A stretch of 64,000 bases of DNA from an uncultured Saprospiraceae bacterium (GTDB lineage: Bacteria > Bacteroidota > Bacteroidia > Chitinophagales > Saprospiraceae). Below are positions 9,510 through 20,000 of the stretch, piece after piece (position 1 is the stretch's first letter; the number at the start of each line of letters is the position of its first letter). The notes under the pieces are model-generated. The model had not been told where the DNA came from. It worked only from the letters and a program-made list of their open reading frames with translations, and made no database searches. The stretch spans positions 1-64,000 of the forward strand of contig CAKZVK010000025.1 of NCBI GenBank assembly GCA_937921825.1, in the 5' to 3' direction. The position numbers and the translations under genes are program-made.

Positions 9510-9959
9510 GTGCTACAGATCAGTCTACAATTAGCAACCGAACAGGATGTTTCTATAATAGTTGCCATTGACTATGCCCTTGATTCTAAGGAGCACATAG
9601 AACTAAGAAGAGAAGAAAAAATCAAGAAAGCAATTTCTAAGAAGGAATGCTATATCATCAAAGAGGATAGAATCGTAGTAGGATTTATCATATTCGATTA
9701 CAGCTTCTTTGATCATGGTTGGATTGATCTCCTTGTTATCGATGAAAAGTACAGAGGAAAGGGAATAGGAGGAGAAGCCATCAAGCTTATCTGTAAGGAT
9801 AGCAAAACGAATAAGGTATTTACCTCTACCAATAATTCTAATCTACAAATGCAAAAGGTTCTAACTAAAGTAGGGTTTACTTACGCAGGCCAAGTAGAAG
9901 GATTAGATGAAGGTGACCCCGAACTATTTTACTACAAAAAGGAGGATACCACTTTTTAA
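9510..9959 (+). CDS. GNAT-family N-acetyltransferase
   Basis: The 149 residues carry the acetyl-CoA pyrophosphate-binding signature (V-I-D-E-K-Y-R-G-K-G-I-G-G-E-A, about 76-90) after a WIDLLVID beta strand, and the C-terminal motif B region (KVLTKVGFTYAG). This is a compact, single-domain GNAT that transfers an acetyl group to an unknown amine. The start is GTG at 9510; no ATG in the right place exists. It is separated by 41 bp from the preceding operon and may have its own promoter. Confidence 0.8.
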   Translation: MLQISLQLATEQDVSIIVAIDYALDSKEHIELRREEKIKKAISKKECYIIKEDRIVVGFIIFDYSFFDHGWIDLLVIDEKYRGKGIGGEAIKLICKDSKTNKVFTSTNNSNLQMQKVLTKVGFTYAGQVEGLDEGDPELFYYKKEDTTF

Positions 9960-10024
9960 GTTTCCATATATCTATTTAATCTACTGGACTCATTCTCACC
10001 ATTTTGTGGCTTTGTTTTTGCGAT

Positions 10025-10399
10025 ATGACTAGTATCATGCCACGTACTGCCACTAAAAGATTGACTCATAATGTCTATGTTGTCGAACTCGACCAGAAGG
10101 TCTGGACAGCAGACAGAAAGTTCAGGGAAGCTAATCCTACCTATAAGGGTATCCGTCCTTGTCTTTATGTAGGGATGACAAGTAATACTCCACAAGAAAG
10201 ATTCAAGAAACATCTCACAGGTCATAGGTCTAAGAAAGGCTATAAGATTTCTTCTAAGTATGTAGAGCGGTATGGTAAATTCCTAAGACCTAGTCTCTAT
10301 TCCTCTTTTAATCCTATGACAAGAACTAAGGCTACAAAGATGGAAGAAGACCTGGCTAATAGCCTCAGAAAAAGAGGCTATGCTGTTTGGTGGAATTAG
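10025..10399 (+). CDS. GIY-YIG-like nuclease domain protein
   Basis: From the ATG at 10025 the protein has 124 residues; ATG 10037 is equally possible, and a TTG at 10004 would add a non-homologous-looking leader. The N-terminal NVYVVEL strand and the later CLYVGMTSNTPQERFKKH segment fit the paired strands and Arg/His helix of GIY-YIG endonucleases (compare YVYV...YVGxTxxxxxRxxxH). A conserved late Glu (MEEDLA) could be the metal ligand. Stand-alone proteins like this are often annotated as hypothetical. It converges on ligA, with 10 bp between stops. Confidence 0.6.
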   Translation: MTSIMPRTATKRLTHNVYVVELDQKVWTADRKFREANPTYKGIRPCLYVGMTSNTPQERFKKHLTGHRSKKGYKISSKYVERYGKFLRPSLYSSFNPMTRTKATKMEEDLANSLRKRGYAVWWN

Positions 10400-10409
10400 A
10401 AAGCAAGCT

Positions 10410-12521
10410 TTAGCCTTCAACTAATTTATTAAAAGCCTCCTCAGTCAGTATCTCTACAGTGCCTAGCGCCTGCGCTTTCTTAAGTTTACTCCCAGCTTTT
10501 TCTCCTACCACTAGTATATTTAGATTAGAGCTGACAGCGGATATATTTTTTGCACCAGCAGTTTCGGCTTTGGCCTGTGCTACTTTTCTAGACATGGTCT
10601 GTAGAGAACCAGTGAACAAAATAGTCTTACCTATTAGAGGCGCATCAGCATTGATGACTCTAGGTTTGTCTTGTTCTGTTTGTTTGAGATTCACCCCATG
10701 TGCTTCCATCTTTTCTAGGATAGCCACATTTTCAGGCACCATAAAATAAGCGATTACATTTTCAGCGACGATGGGACCTATGTCTTTTATCTCTGTAAAG
10801 TTCTCTGTAGTCCAGCGTCTTAGATCTAGAACATGAGATATTTCTTGGGCTATAAGTTTGCTTGCTTTTCTACCGAGATGATGGATACTGAGGCTATTGA
10901 GTAGTCTATGTATCGGGTTCTGCTTAGCAAGTGTAATATTTTTTTCTAGTTTAGTAGCTGACTTTACGCCAAAGCCTTCTAACAAAGCAATAGCTTTATA
11001 GTCTAAGTTATAGATATCGCTGAGGTCTTTGAGCCAGCCTTTTTTGTAAAATGTTTCTATATAGGATTTCCCAAAACCGTCTATGTTCATAGCATCTTTA
11101 GAGACATGATAGATCATTCTTTGGAGTTGTTGCGCTTCACAGATTGGATTGTGACATCTCCAAGTAGCCTGGTCGGAAGTCTTTTCTAGTGTATAGTTGC
11201 AAGATGGACAGTGCTTTGGAAATTCAATGGGGGATTCAATGCCCGTTCTTCTGTCCGCTATTGATTTTACCACATAGGGAATTACGTCACCTGCTCGCTC
11301 TATTATTATTGTGTCATTGATCCTAAGATCTTTCTGAGATATAAATTCTTCATTGTGCAAGGAGATAGAGGATACAGTCACGCCAGCAAGATGTACTGGC
11401 TCTACTTTAGCGACTGGTGTAATCGCTCCTGTCTTTCCTACTTGGTATTCTACCTCTAGTAGTTTGGTATGGGCTTGCTTAGCCTTGAACTTAAAGGCAA
11501 TGGCCCATCTGGGATGATGTTGGGTAGATCCGCTGAGCTCTTGCTTCGCAAAGCTATCTACTTTTACTACCGCACCATCTATTTCATAAAGAAACTGCTC
11601 TCTGTTTGTTTCCCAAGACTGGCAGGACTTTATAGCATCATCTATTCCGTGGCACAATTGATCTTTTTCGAAAGCGACTTTAAATCCAAGGTCCCTCAGA
11701 ATTAGAATAGAATTACTGTGCGACTTTAACTTAGGCATTACATCCTTTCCATCTTTATCTGTTGCATGGGCCAGTTGGAAAATAAATATTTCTAAGCCTC
11801 TTTTCTTTGACTCCATTGGGTCCTTCATTCTTAGACCTCCCGTTGCCGCATTCCTTGGATTAGCAAATAGAGCAAGACCTTCTTTTGCTCTTTGGGTATT
11901 ATTTTGATTGAAAATTGTTTTTGCGATGACCGCTTCTCCTCTTAGTTCTGCCTTATAGATATCATGCTTAGAGAATGCCGCAGAAAGCGGAACAGAGGGA
12001 ATGACTTTGGCATTGGCAGTCATCTCTTCTCCTTGGGTGCCATTACCTCTAGTGGCAGCTCTGATGAATAAATCGTTTTCGTATACGAGAGCGACACTGC
12101 CACCATCATACTTGGGTTCTACAAAGTAGTCTATCTTTTCTGTAGCACTTTCCATGTTGCACAGCTTTCGGATCTGAGTATCGAAATCTTTAAGATCATC
12201 ACCATTATATGAATTGGCAAGTGACAGCATCGGATTGAGATGGGCCACTGAAGGAAAGTCAGAGGTGAGGTCGCTAGAGACTCTTTGAGTAGGAGAGTCA
12301 GGTCTATTGAGATCAGAATTTTCTGACTCTAAGGTTTGAAGACTTTTGAATAGATCATCAAAGTTTTTATCAGAGATCACAGGACTATTATTTATATAAT
12401 ATTTCCATTCATGATACTGAAGTACCCTTATTAGATCATTGTAGTCTTCTTTAGAAATAGCTTTACTAGACAAAAGATCAGATAGCTTTAGAATTTCTTT
12501 TTCCTCTTTTTTTGAATACAT
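10410..12521 (-). CDS. ligA: NAD-dependent DNA ligase (atypical LigA)
   Basis: LigA seals nicks using NAD+. The 703-residue protein has the Ia domain with the YY/DxxFD region (about 41-56), the adenylation lysine in EPKYDGG (K137), the OB fold (QVGKTGAITPVA), a four-Cys zinc finger (CPSC...CHNPICE, about 431-450), helix-hairpin-helix repeats and a C-terminal BRCT domain (about 625-703). The usual KxDG motif reads KYDG followed by Gly, a variant seen, as I recall, in a second LigA lineage of Bacteroidota. Whether this is the only replicative ligase cannot be told from one window. Confidence 0.92.
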   Translation of the reverse strand: MYSKKEEKEILKLSDLLSSKAISKEDYNDLIRVLQYHEWKYYINNSPVISDKNFDDLFKSLQTLESENSDLNRPDSPTQRVSSDLTSDFPSVAHLNPMLSLANSYNGDDLKDFDTQIRKLCNMESATEKIDYFVEPKYDGGSVALVYENDLFIRAATRGNGTQGEEMTANAKVIPSVPLSAAFSKHDIYKAELRGEAVIAKTIFNQNNTQRAKEGLALFANPRNAATGGLRMKDPMESKKRGLEIFIFQLAHATDKDGKDVMPKLKSHSNSILILRDLGFKVAFEKDQLCHGIDDAIKSCQSWETNREQFLYEIDGAVVKVDSFAKQELSGSTQHHPRWAIAFKFKAKQAHTKLLEVEYQVGKTGAITPVAKVEPVHLAGVTVSSISLHNEEFISQKDLRINDTIIIERAGDVIPYVVKSIADRRTGIESPIEFPKHCPSCNYTLEKTSDQATWRCHNPICEAQQLQRMIYHVSKDAMNIDGFGKSYIETFYKKGWLKDLSDIYNLDYKAIALLEGFGVKSATKLEKNITLAKQNPIHRLLNSLSIHHLGRKASKLIAQEISHVLDLRRWTTENFTEIKDIGPIVAENVIAYFMVPENVAILEKMEAHGVNLKQTEQDKPRVINADAPLIGKTILFTGSLQTMSRKVAQAKAETAGAKNISAVSSNLNILVVGEKAGSKLKKAQALGTVEILTEEAFNKLVEG

Positions 12522-12719
12522 AGGTTATCCTGCTTTATGGGTCAATTAGGCACTTAAATGCAAATAAACATTGTAATTAGCTGAATTTTTCTGTTCAGCA
12601 ATGTCTTTTTTCAGTTGAATCTAAATTCTTTATCCCCTGATAACGAAGTATTTATCACAGAATGTCTCTCATGAGTAAGTTAAATATTTGATTTACTTAT
12701 ATATATAAAATTTGATTAC

Positions 12720-12727
12720 TAACTTTG
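12720..12727 (+). promoter_or_regulatory. Bacteroidota -7 promoter box for mscL
   Basis: TAACTTTG matches the TAnnTTTG consensus of the Bacteroidota primary sigma factor and lies 27 bp before the mscL ATG. No well-spaced TTG -33 element is evident: the nearest TTTG (12687-12690) is about 29 bp away. Confidence 0.4.
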
Positions 12728-12754
12728 ACAACATAACTAATAAAACTTCATAAG

Positions 12755-13138
12755 ATGTTTAAAGAATTCAAAGAATTTATTTTTACCGGAAACGTAATCG
12801 ATTTTGCGATTGCTGTAATCCTAGCAGGAGCAGTAGGACTTGTTGTAAATGGCTTTGTTAATGATATCGTTATGCCATTTGTAGGTCACTTTGCTGGAGG
12901 TGTTGATTTTGCTGACATGATGGTTGCTCTCGGTGACAAAGTTAATGACGATGGTACACCTGCAAATGCAATTAGATACGGAAAGTGGTTAAACACTATT
13001 ATCAACTTACTGATTGTAGGTTGGGTTCTATTTTTGTTAGGAAAAGCTAAGATTAAGTTTATGGGCGCAGCTCCAGATCCAGCTCCAACAGCTGACCAAG
13101 CTTTACTAGCAGAAATTAGAGATGCAGTAAAGAAATAA
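12755..13138 (+). CDS. mscL: Large-conductance mechanosensitive channel
   Basis: MscL opens under membrane tension to release solutes during osmotic downshock. The 127 residues show the N-terminal amphipathic helix (KEFKEFIFTGNVIDFAIAV), TM1 with the small-residue pore line (VILAGAVGLVVNGFVND), a periplasmic loop of about 35 residues, TM2 (about 91-108) and a C-terminal helical bundle ending LLAEIRDAVKK. The length is normal. Monocistronic: it has a candidate promoter and a strong terminator. Confidence 0.96.
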   Translation: MFKEFKEFIFTGNVIDFAIAVILAGAVGLVVNGFVNDIVMPFVGHFAGGVDFADMMVALGDKVNDDGTPANAIRYGKWLNTIINLLIVGWVLFLLGKAKIKFMGAAPDPAPTADQALLAEIRDAVKK

Positions 13139-13164
13139 GAGAATACATTTTTTCTGAAATATCT

Positions 13165-13198
13165 AAGCCACAGATTACCTAATCTGTGGCTTTTTTTT
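13165..13198 (+). terminator. Rho-independent terminator of mscL
   Basis: A perfect 12-bp stem (13165-13176 with 13181-13192; AAGCCACAGATT and its complement), ACCT loop and eight T (13191-13198). It starts about 27 bp after the mscL stop. Confidence 0.92.
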
Positions 13199-13220
13199 GT
13201 GTACTTAATTCAGACTACTA

Positions 13221-13997
13221 TCATAATGCCTCATTCAGAATCTTTGATAGTAGAGGGTCGAAAATTATACCTCTATGTGATTGGCCTTGACTCGTAACTA
13301 ACGAAACGTTTTCATTAGCTTCTGCTAGCTCTACTCCATAGTGATAAGAAACTACTTCATCATTTGTGCCATGTAAGATTGTAGTAGGAGTATGACAAGT
13401 TTCTAGATGCTTGGCATTATCTAGTTTGTACTTGAGTAGAAAATCAGGAAACATCCACAGATACTGATCTTTAATATCTACTAAACTGGTGAATGGGGCG
13501 ACTAGAATTAGATGCGCTGGATTATTTTTCTGAGCGATATAACTTGCCATTCCTGTTCCGAGAGAATACCCGATGATATAGATGTTGTTTTCGTCATAGT
13601 GCTTCTTCAGATATTGATAAGCCTTATCTGCGTCCTCCAGCATTTGCTTATCATTAATCGGCTTGCCTTCTGTCTTGCCGTAGCCACGATAATCTATAAC
13701 CATGATATCTAGGCCTTTATCAGTCATCCTTCTGGTCTGATAGATACCTCTTCTGACATTGCCTTTGTTGCCATGGAGATACATAATTACCTTTTCGCTT
13801 TTTTTGTTGGGTGATGCTGGAAGGATAACAGTATTCATGGTCAATCCTTCTTTTATCGGAATCTCTATTTCTTGCCCTCGGCCATACTTGACTTCGTTAG
13901 GGTAGGGATGGGCGGCAAAGATCACTTTCTCTTGTATAAAGTATAAACCAAGACAACAGACAAAATAAATAGATAGTAATATTTTAAACCACTTCAT
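13221..13997 (-). CDS. Alpha/beta hydrolase (BEM46/YqkD type)
   Basis: The 258-residue protein has one N-terminal membrane segment (about 5-21) and a serine hydrolase core: oxyanion region MYLHGNKGN, nucleophile elbow GYSLGTG (Ser about 146), acid in HGTNDEVV and a late His in GQSHRG. These features fit the membrane-anchored BEM46/YqkD group, whose natural substrates are mostly unknown. It reads towards the mscL terminator and lies downstream of sprA but is separated from it by a terminator. Confidence 0.83.
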   Translation of the reverse strand: MKWFKILLSIYFVCCLGLYFIQEKVIFAAHPYPNEVKYGRGQEIEIPIKEGLTMNTVILPASPNKKSEKVIMYLHGNKGNVRRGIYQTRRMTDKGLDIMVIDYRGYGKTEGKPINDKQMLEDADKAYQYLKKHYDENNIYIIGYSLGTGMASYIAQKNNPAHLILVAPFTSLVDIKDQYLWMFPDFLLKYKLDNAKHLETCHTPTTILHGTNDEVVSYHYGVELAEANENVSLVTSQGQSHRGIIFDPLLSKILNEAL

Positions 13998-14043
13998 AGA
14001 GAGTATTAGTAATTCTGGTTTCTAGGTATTGCTGTAGGGTAAT

Positions 14044-14074
14044 AAAAAAAGGGAAGCATTATACTTCCCTTTTT
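14044..14074 (-). terminator. Rho-independent terminator of sprA
   Basis: An inverted repeat with arms 14046-14056 (AAAAAGGGAAG) and 14064-14074 closes a 7-nt loop. Read on the minus strand, the arm ends in a run of T. It begins about 20 bp past the sprA stop. Confidence 0.85.
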
Positions 14075-14094
14075 AAAACTATAATTTTTACTTA

Positions 14095-17000
14095 TTAGTT
14101 TAGACTTAAGCTCATAGTTATACCACCAGCTACATTTGTTCTTTTAAAGTTGGTACTACCATAAGGTGTATTAGTATTATAATCAAAGAAAGCTCTTAGC
14201 GTAACATTCTCGTTCAGATTATAATCTACTGATGGACTGATTTGGAATCCTCTGTCTCCTCTAGTTTCATTATCCTCTTGAATTTTATTTGTATCCAATT
14301 CATGGACAAAGAACTGATTATCATTCCAAGAAAGATTCAGCATGAATGTCATATCACTCCCTCTATCAGAAGTAACTGATCCACCTGTGCCTATTTTCTT
14401 TTTCTTATCATCCTTATCCTTGTCATCTCTTGAGCTTCTGCTTGTTCTTCCATTTCTTGATCCTCTCTTATTCTTTTTAAGGAATTTGGAATCCTTAATA
14501 GTATATCCCATTCCAAATACAAACCCCGTCTTCTTGTCTTCCTCTAATTGACTAGAGGTATTGATCTTAAGATTAAGGTCTCTAGACTTAATATATTCGA
14601 ACTCTAAAGTGAACTCACTTCTAGTTTTCATTCTAAGTCCTATGATAGGATTGAAGTTTTCAGAAATCTGAATAGCTGGAATTTCTATACGTGTATAGTA
14701 ATTTCCATTCTCTCTCAGCTTTGGTTCATCTAGGGTGCCGAATGGATCTGTCCTGTCGTACTCTACATCAGTATTGAAGCTTGCTACTCGTAATCTTGAA
14801 CTGTACGCATGCTCTAGAGTGAAGGATGAAAATCTATCCTTGAACCAAGGTAATTTCGTCAGACCATCATATCTAAGATTCCAATTAGGCTTAGGTACAT
14901 AAGTCCTTTTCCTTACGGCTTGATCTAGATCTAGCTCTATCGTATTTGGATCCTTATCCGTGTACGCTGCAAGAAAGGCCGGCACTAATACAGATGAACT
15001 TTGCTTACCGTAGCCTTGCTGATAATCGACACCATCTTCTGTATGAATATCTACACCTGGAAGATTTGGTAGTCGTGCAGAGATGATCGGTCTATAGCCT
15101 TCGAAGGTATCAAAGAGCTCATCGATACTCGTACCGAATAGGGTATTCATATTAAAGAAGGTCATGTCGAAAGAGCCCATATCTCTAGCGGCCAGACCTT
15201 GGAAGGCTTCGACTCCATTCTTATTTACGTTTTTAAATACCTCATTATGTGTAGATCTATAGCTTTTCTTGAAGTCCACATCTACCTTAAAATCTTTCCA
15301 TGGTTCTATCTTGATTTTCGCTTCTATATTCTGAGACTCTGATTGTATGAGTTCTTGGTTCAGACCAGAACTTTCAGTTATCCAACCATTTGCAACGGCC
15401 TTGTCTAAGAAGTTATCAGGATTGTCGGGATTGATATCTGGTTGAATTCCAAATACAAAGCCCAGACCTGGATTAGTGAAGCTATCATCTAGTCCGAGGT
15501 ATTCTGGTGTACCAGTAAAGCCAGGGAGAATAGTAGAAAAATCTTCTTTATAAGTCAGTCGTACTCCTCTTAGCATAAAGAATGGTCGTAAGAGTAATTT
15601 TTCTGCAACACCAGGTTGTCTAGATTTCTTACGTGCAGTCGTACGTCCTTGACCATCTTTAGATACAGTTACTTTGTCTCCATCTCCTTTGAGTCTCTTT
15701 CGTGATTTGGATTTTGAGGTTCTATCTAGATTGGTTAAGTATTTAGATTTCTTATACAACTTATCGAAATTCAAGTTGGCTGTAATAGACCTATTTTGAG
15801 AATTTTGGATTACGCCTGCTAGTGGGAAGCCCCCAAAGTCTTTTATAAGTGCTCCAGCTGCCCAAGAATAATCCGCTCTATACTGTGCCTTTATATCTAT
15901 CCAGTCCATGTAAGGAATGAGCTTAGTCGGTACTGTGTAGTTAGCCGAGAAATTATGACCGTAGTCTGTATTTCTTCCGCCGCTTCTGAGATTATCCTTC
16001 CAGTAATTATCTACAAAATTAGGATCTGCTGCGACATCCGAGGTGACATCAGTCTGCTCTAAGAAACCATCACCATCATTATCTCGGAACGCAAACCAAT
16101 CTCTGTTTTGTGGTGTATCAGAAATACCTGACTGTCTGGCTTCATCTATGTAAGAAGTATTCTGCGCGGAGTAATTTATTTTCAGTGCTTTGGTTAGATT
16201 CCAATTTAGATCATAAGATCTTATCCAATCGAACTTCCTATCATCGAACTCATAAATAGGTTCTATCGGTAATCGATACCTTCTGGTACTTTCGAATCTA
16301 TTCATCGTAGAGTTGAATGCAAAACTGTTAGGGACAGGATTGAAATTAAACTCCTTGATTATTTTCAGCGCTTTAGATTTTACAAGTTTCTTGAATGGTG
16401 TAATTCCATTACCTCTCCTAGAGTAGGTGTAATCTAATCCGAAGATTTGATTGACACTATTGTCAGCTATAAGAATGTTGTCTCTGTAAGTGGATTTGGT
16501 ATAAGAATAAGTAGCACTCAGATTAGAAATATCCCATGGCATGGGTTTTCTATTTTTCTTACGTTCTTTCTTAGTCGTCTGTGTCTGTTGCTGTGTCTTA
16601 TTTTGACTTCCTCTTCTTGGAGCAGATTTGCTGGCGTTATTGCCTCCAGTAGATCGTTCCTTTCTGACATTAGTAAAGTTGAACGTTTTTATGGTGTTCA
16701 CTTTCTGGCTTCGTTCTCTTACATCTAGTTGTTCTTCGGGAGTTCTGTTTTTGAACAAGTCCACTTCATCCTCTCTGGTAATATCTAAGTCGTACGCATC
16801 GAATTCTGGATTGACAATCGACTTAGCATACTGTGCATAGAAAGGTACTTTCATATTCCAGTTCTTAGGGAAGAACTTACCTAGCTCTAAGTTAGTGGCT
16901 ACGTCATATTCGATAAGTTCTTCTTTCTGCCTTTCATTTACTCTATCATCTAGGGCTCCCCAGCCTATACTGGAGTAGCTGGTAGAAGCTGTAAGATTTC

Positions 17001-20000
17001 CTAAGTCTGCTAATTGTATATCTAGTCTCGCTAGTCCAGCAGCACCAGGTCGTTCTTGGAGTCCTTCTACTCTTAATTCATTCAGCCATACTTCTCCACA
17101 TCTAGGAGTACCCTTATCTACAGCTCTGTTCCTGACACCTATGGCTATTCCCTTTACAAGACCTAGGTTAGGGTTACCTACTATTCTGACTCTATGGTCT
17201 TCCGGAATACTGATATCATCTATGCTGGTATATTCAGCTATGGCAGCCTGTATTTCTGGAAATTCTAAGATCTCACTATCCAGTTGGAAGACAGAATCTA
17301 TTCTTGTGTTTCTAAGAACATTCCTTATTTTCTTAGTCTGAATAAATAAGTCTAGTGGAAAATTAAACTTATTAACCTCTGGCCATACCTGTTCTAGTAG
17401 ATCGGGCTCATCTGGATCTGATAACTGCATGGGGATCTCATATTCGTAATAGTGCCTCTCAAAGTCCTTACCGACCCTTATAAATACAGAGATATCTTTG
17501 CTTTCATGATCTGCGTCATCTATGCAAGCTTCAGAGTGCACGAAGAGTTGCAACTTATCGAATACCCTCAGATCTAGTTCTGTCAACTTTGCAATTTTTA
17601 CCTCACACTGTGGTTGCAAGTTGTCATACTTCATCACCAATGAATTTTCATCCTGGAAAATAGGTGAGAGATTACTGAATACTCTTTCCTGTTGGATTCC
17701 TCTTGGTATCTGATATGGAAACGGTGTCTTATCTCTATTCTCTTCAAAACCAACGACATCAACACTTAACTTTTGCTGGCTTTCCTTTATAGTGTTAAGG
17801 CTATCCACATTAGATCCTACTATGAGATCTGCATTACAGCAGGCATTGAGTTTTCTCCATTGGTTTCTTACTAGCTCGAACTCCGCTAGTCTGAAAGTCT
17901 TTGGTGTAGCAAAGCCATTGACAAGCATTCTGATAAACTGGATAGATCTAAATCCTGTTATTCCATTTATCTTATCACTTGAATTCAAAGGAACTCTGAA
18001 TCTATACCAGATCTCATCTCTATCATTCGGACCTCTGATGACTCGAGTATCTCTAATGAAATCATTGTCGGTTCTTTCTATCTGACCACCATCGTTTCTG
18101 AATTTAATTCTGTATTCATGAAAACTTTCTCCGGAATCTAACGATCTATTGTTATTCAGATCTTCTTTGTCTGGTACAGGATTTCCTCTTTGGAATTGTT
18201 GCTGAGAAGAAATGTCGGGCGAGTTCCCTTGAGGGTTGTTTGATAACTTGTATCGCTCTAAGAGATCCGAGTCATCGCTTGGGTCATTGTTATTTTCAAA
18301 AAAGGGAGCATTAAAATAAACGTAGTTATCTGCTGAAGGGTCATCTTGTACGTTTCGTGGCAAAGATAAAGGTGCAATCTGTAGACTATTAAGGTAGTTC
18401 TCATATTTAGCTCGTTCATCTGCATCACTTAATCCATCTAGGCCTAAATCTTGATCTGCAAAACTCTGTCCTGGGAAGGCATCATTAATCGGTGTTGCTA
18501 GTGGTACATTACCCCAGACAGTAGATTGGAACTCTACAGGCACACCTTCGTTAGGTAGACTATTCTCATAGAACTGCTTGTTGTCATAGAGTACATCCTC
18601 AGATACGTTACCTAAGTGAAAGGTAAGGTAGCCTTCTTCATCGGCTTCATGTCCTGGATGACCATCTGGCATCTGGTCGAATGGATTCAAAACCCAGAAT
18701 TCTATGAATTCGTAGTTAGCTGCTTCAAAGTCATTATTGTTTAGATACCTCTGTATACCTGCCCACCTTGTTTCTGGATTTTTAAGTTGAATATCTGTAC
18801 CATCATCATTGAGTTCGATTCCATCAGAAAATCTTGTACCTGCAGGTGGGTCATAGTTGTAAGGCCCTCTTTCACTAGGATAGTAGGAAAGATCAAAAGT
18901 GAATAGATCACTTAGCTGGCCTACAGGAATACTTCTTCTGAAGAGTTCCTCTTGCTGTACTCTTCTAGTGAATGAGTTTGCATCTTTTACAGATTCGGGA
19001 ATATCTACAAATCTGTCTATAACATACCAAGCCAATCGTGCTCTGTTAGCACCATAGGCTATATCGTTTAAGGCTTGTGATTCTGGCCATCTCCCATCTA
19101 AGGTTCTAGGGGTAGAAGCTAGGGTCCATCTATTGGGTTGAGAACTTAAAGGAAAACCACTTACGGCACCTTCAAAATCATCGAGACTTACTATACCACC
19201 ACTTTCATCATCAGAGGTATTATTGATCGCTTTATTATGTCCTGGTCTTAGTACTGCTGCTTCTGCAGAGAAATTGATATTAGAGGCGACATTGGTCGAG
19301 TAGAAAGGTAGCTTATCTACCATCTTAGTCAGCCACTTACTTTCTTTATTGAAGTCCATGTCTAGTCCATAGACTTTGTTCTTGATAGGGTCGTCACCGA
19401 TATTTACTTTCTGGGTGAACGGTCGTTCTGCTAAACGTAAGGCAGTACCCCCGATATAGAAGTTGTCATTGATTTCGTATTCGGCACGTAGTCCCATAAC
19501 GTTCTTTTGCTGAAGGCTGAATATGGAGTTATCCTCAAAGGAGATATTGACAGGCACCCCTTGTTGGATGATAGATTGATTGATGATTCTTACTCTACCT
19601 ATCCCATAATCCACTTCGTAATCTACACCTTCTAGTAGGGTCTGACTTCCTGCACGTACAGTAACAGATCCTTCTGGTATATTCCATGCCCCTAGAGAGT
19701 ACTCGGAAGAAGCTGTAGTCTTCACCTTTCCTTGCATGACAAATTTATTCTGAGCTAGATCAAAACTAGCGATCGTCACAGAGGTATCATACAGTTCATG
19801 GTAGCTATAGAATTCTGCTATAGAATCTATCTGGCTTTGTGAAAGTTGAGTAGTACTTAATTCATCTACGATTACTTTTTCTATAGCATCGCCAAAGGGC
19901 TCTAGTACTGGAAAGATCAAACTTCCATTCTGAGGGACTACAGTCACTCCAGGTACAAAATCAAAGATGCCATCTGGCTGTGGATCATTGTTTCTGTTTA

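Noticed and set aside
10004-10024. TTG start for the GIY-YIG-like protein
   Set aside because: The added residues (MWLCFCD) do not belong to the fold; ATG 10025 or 10037 is favoured.
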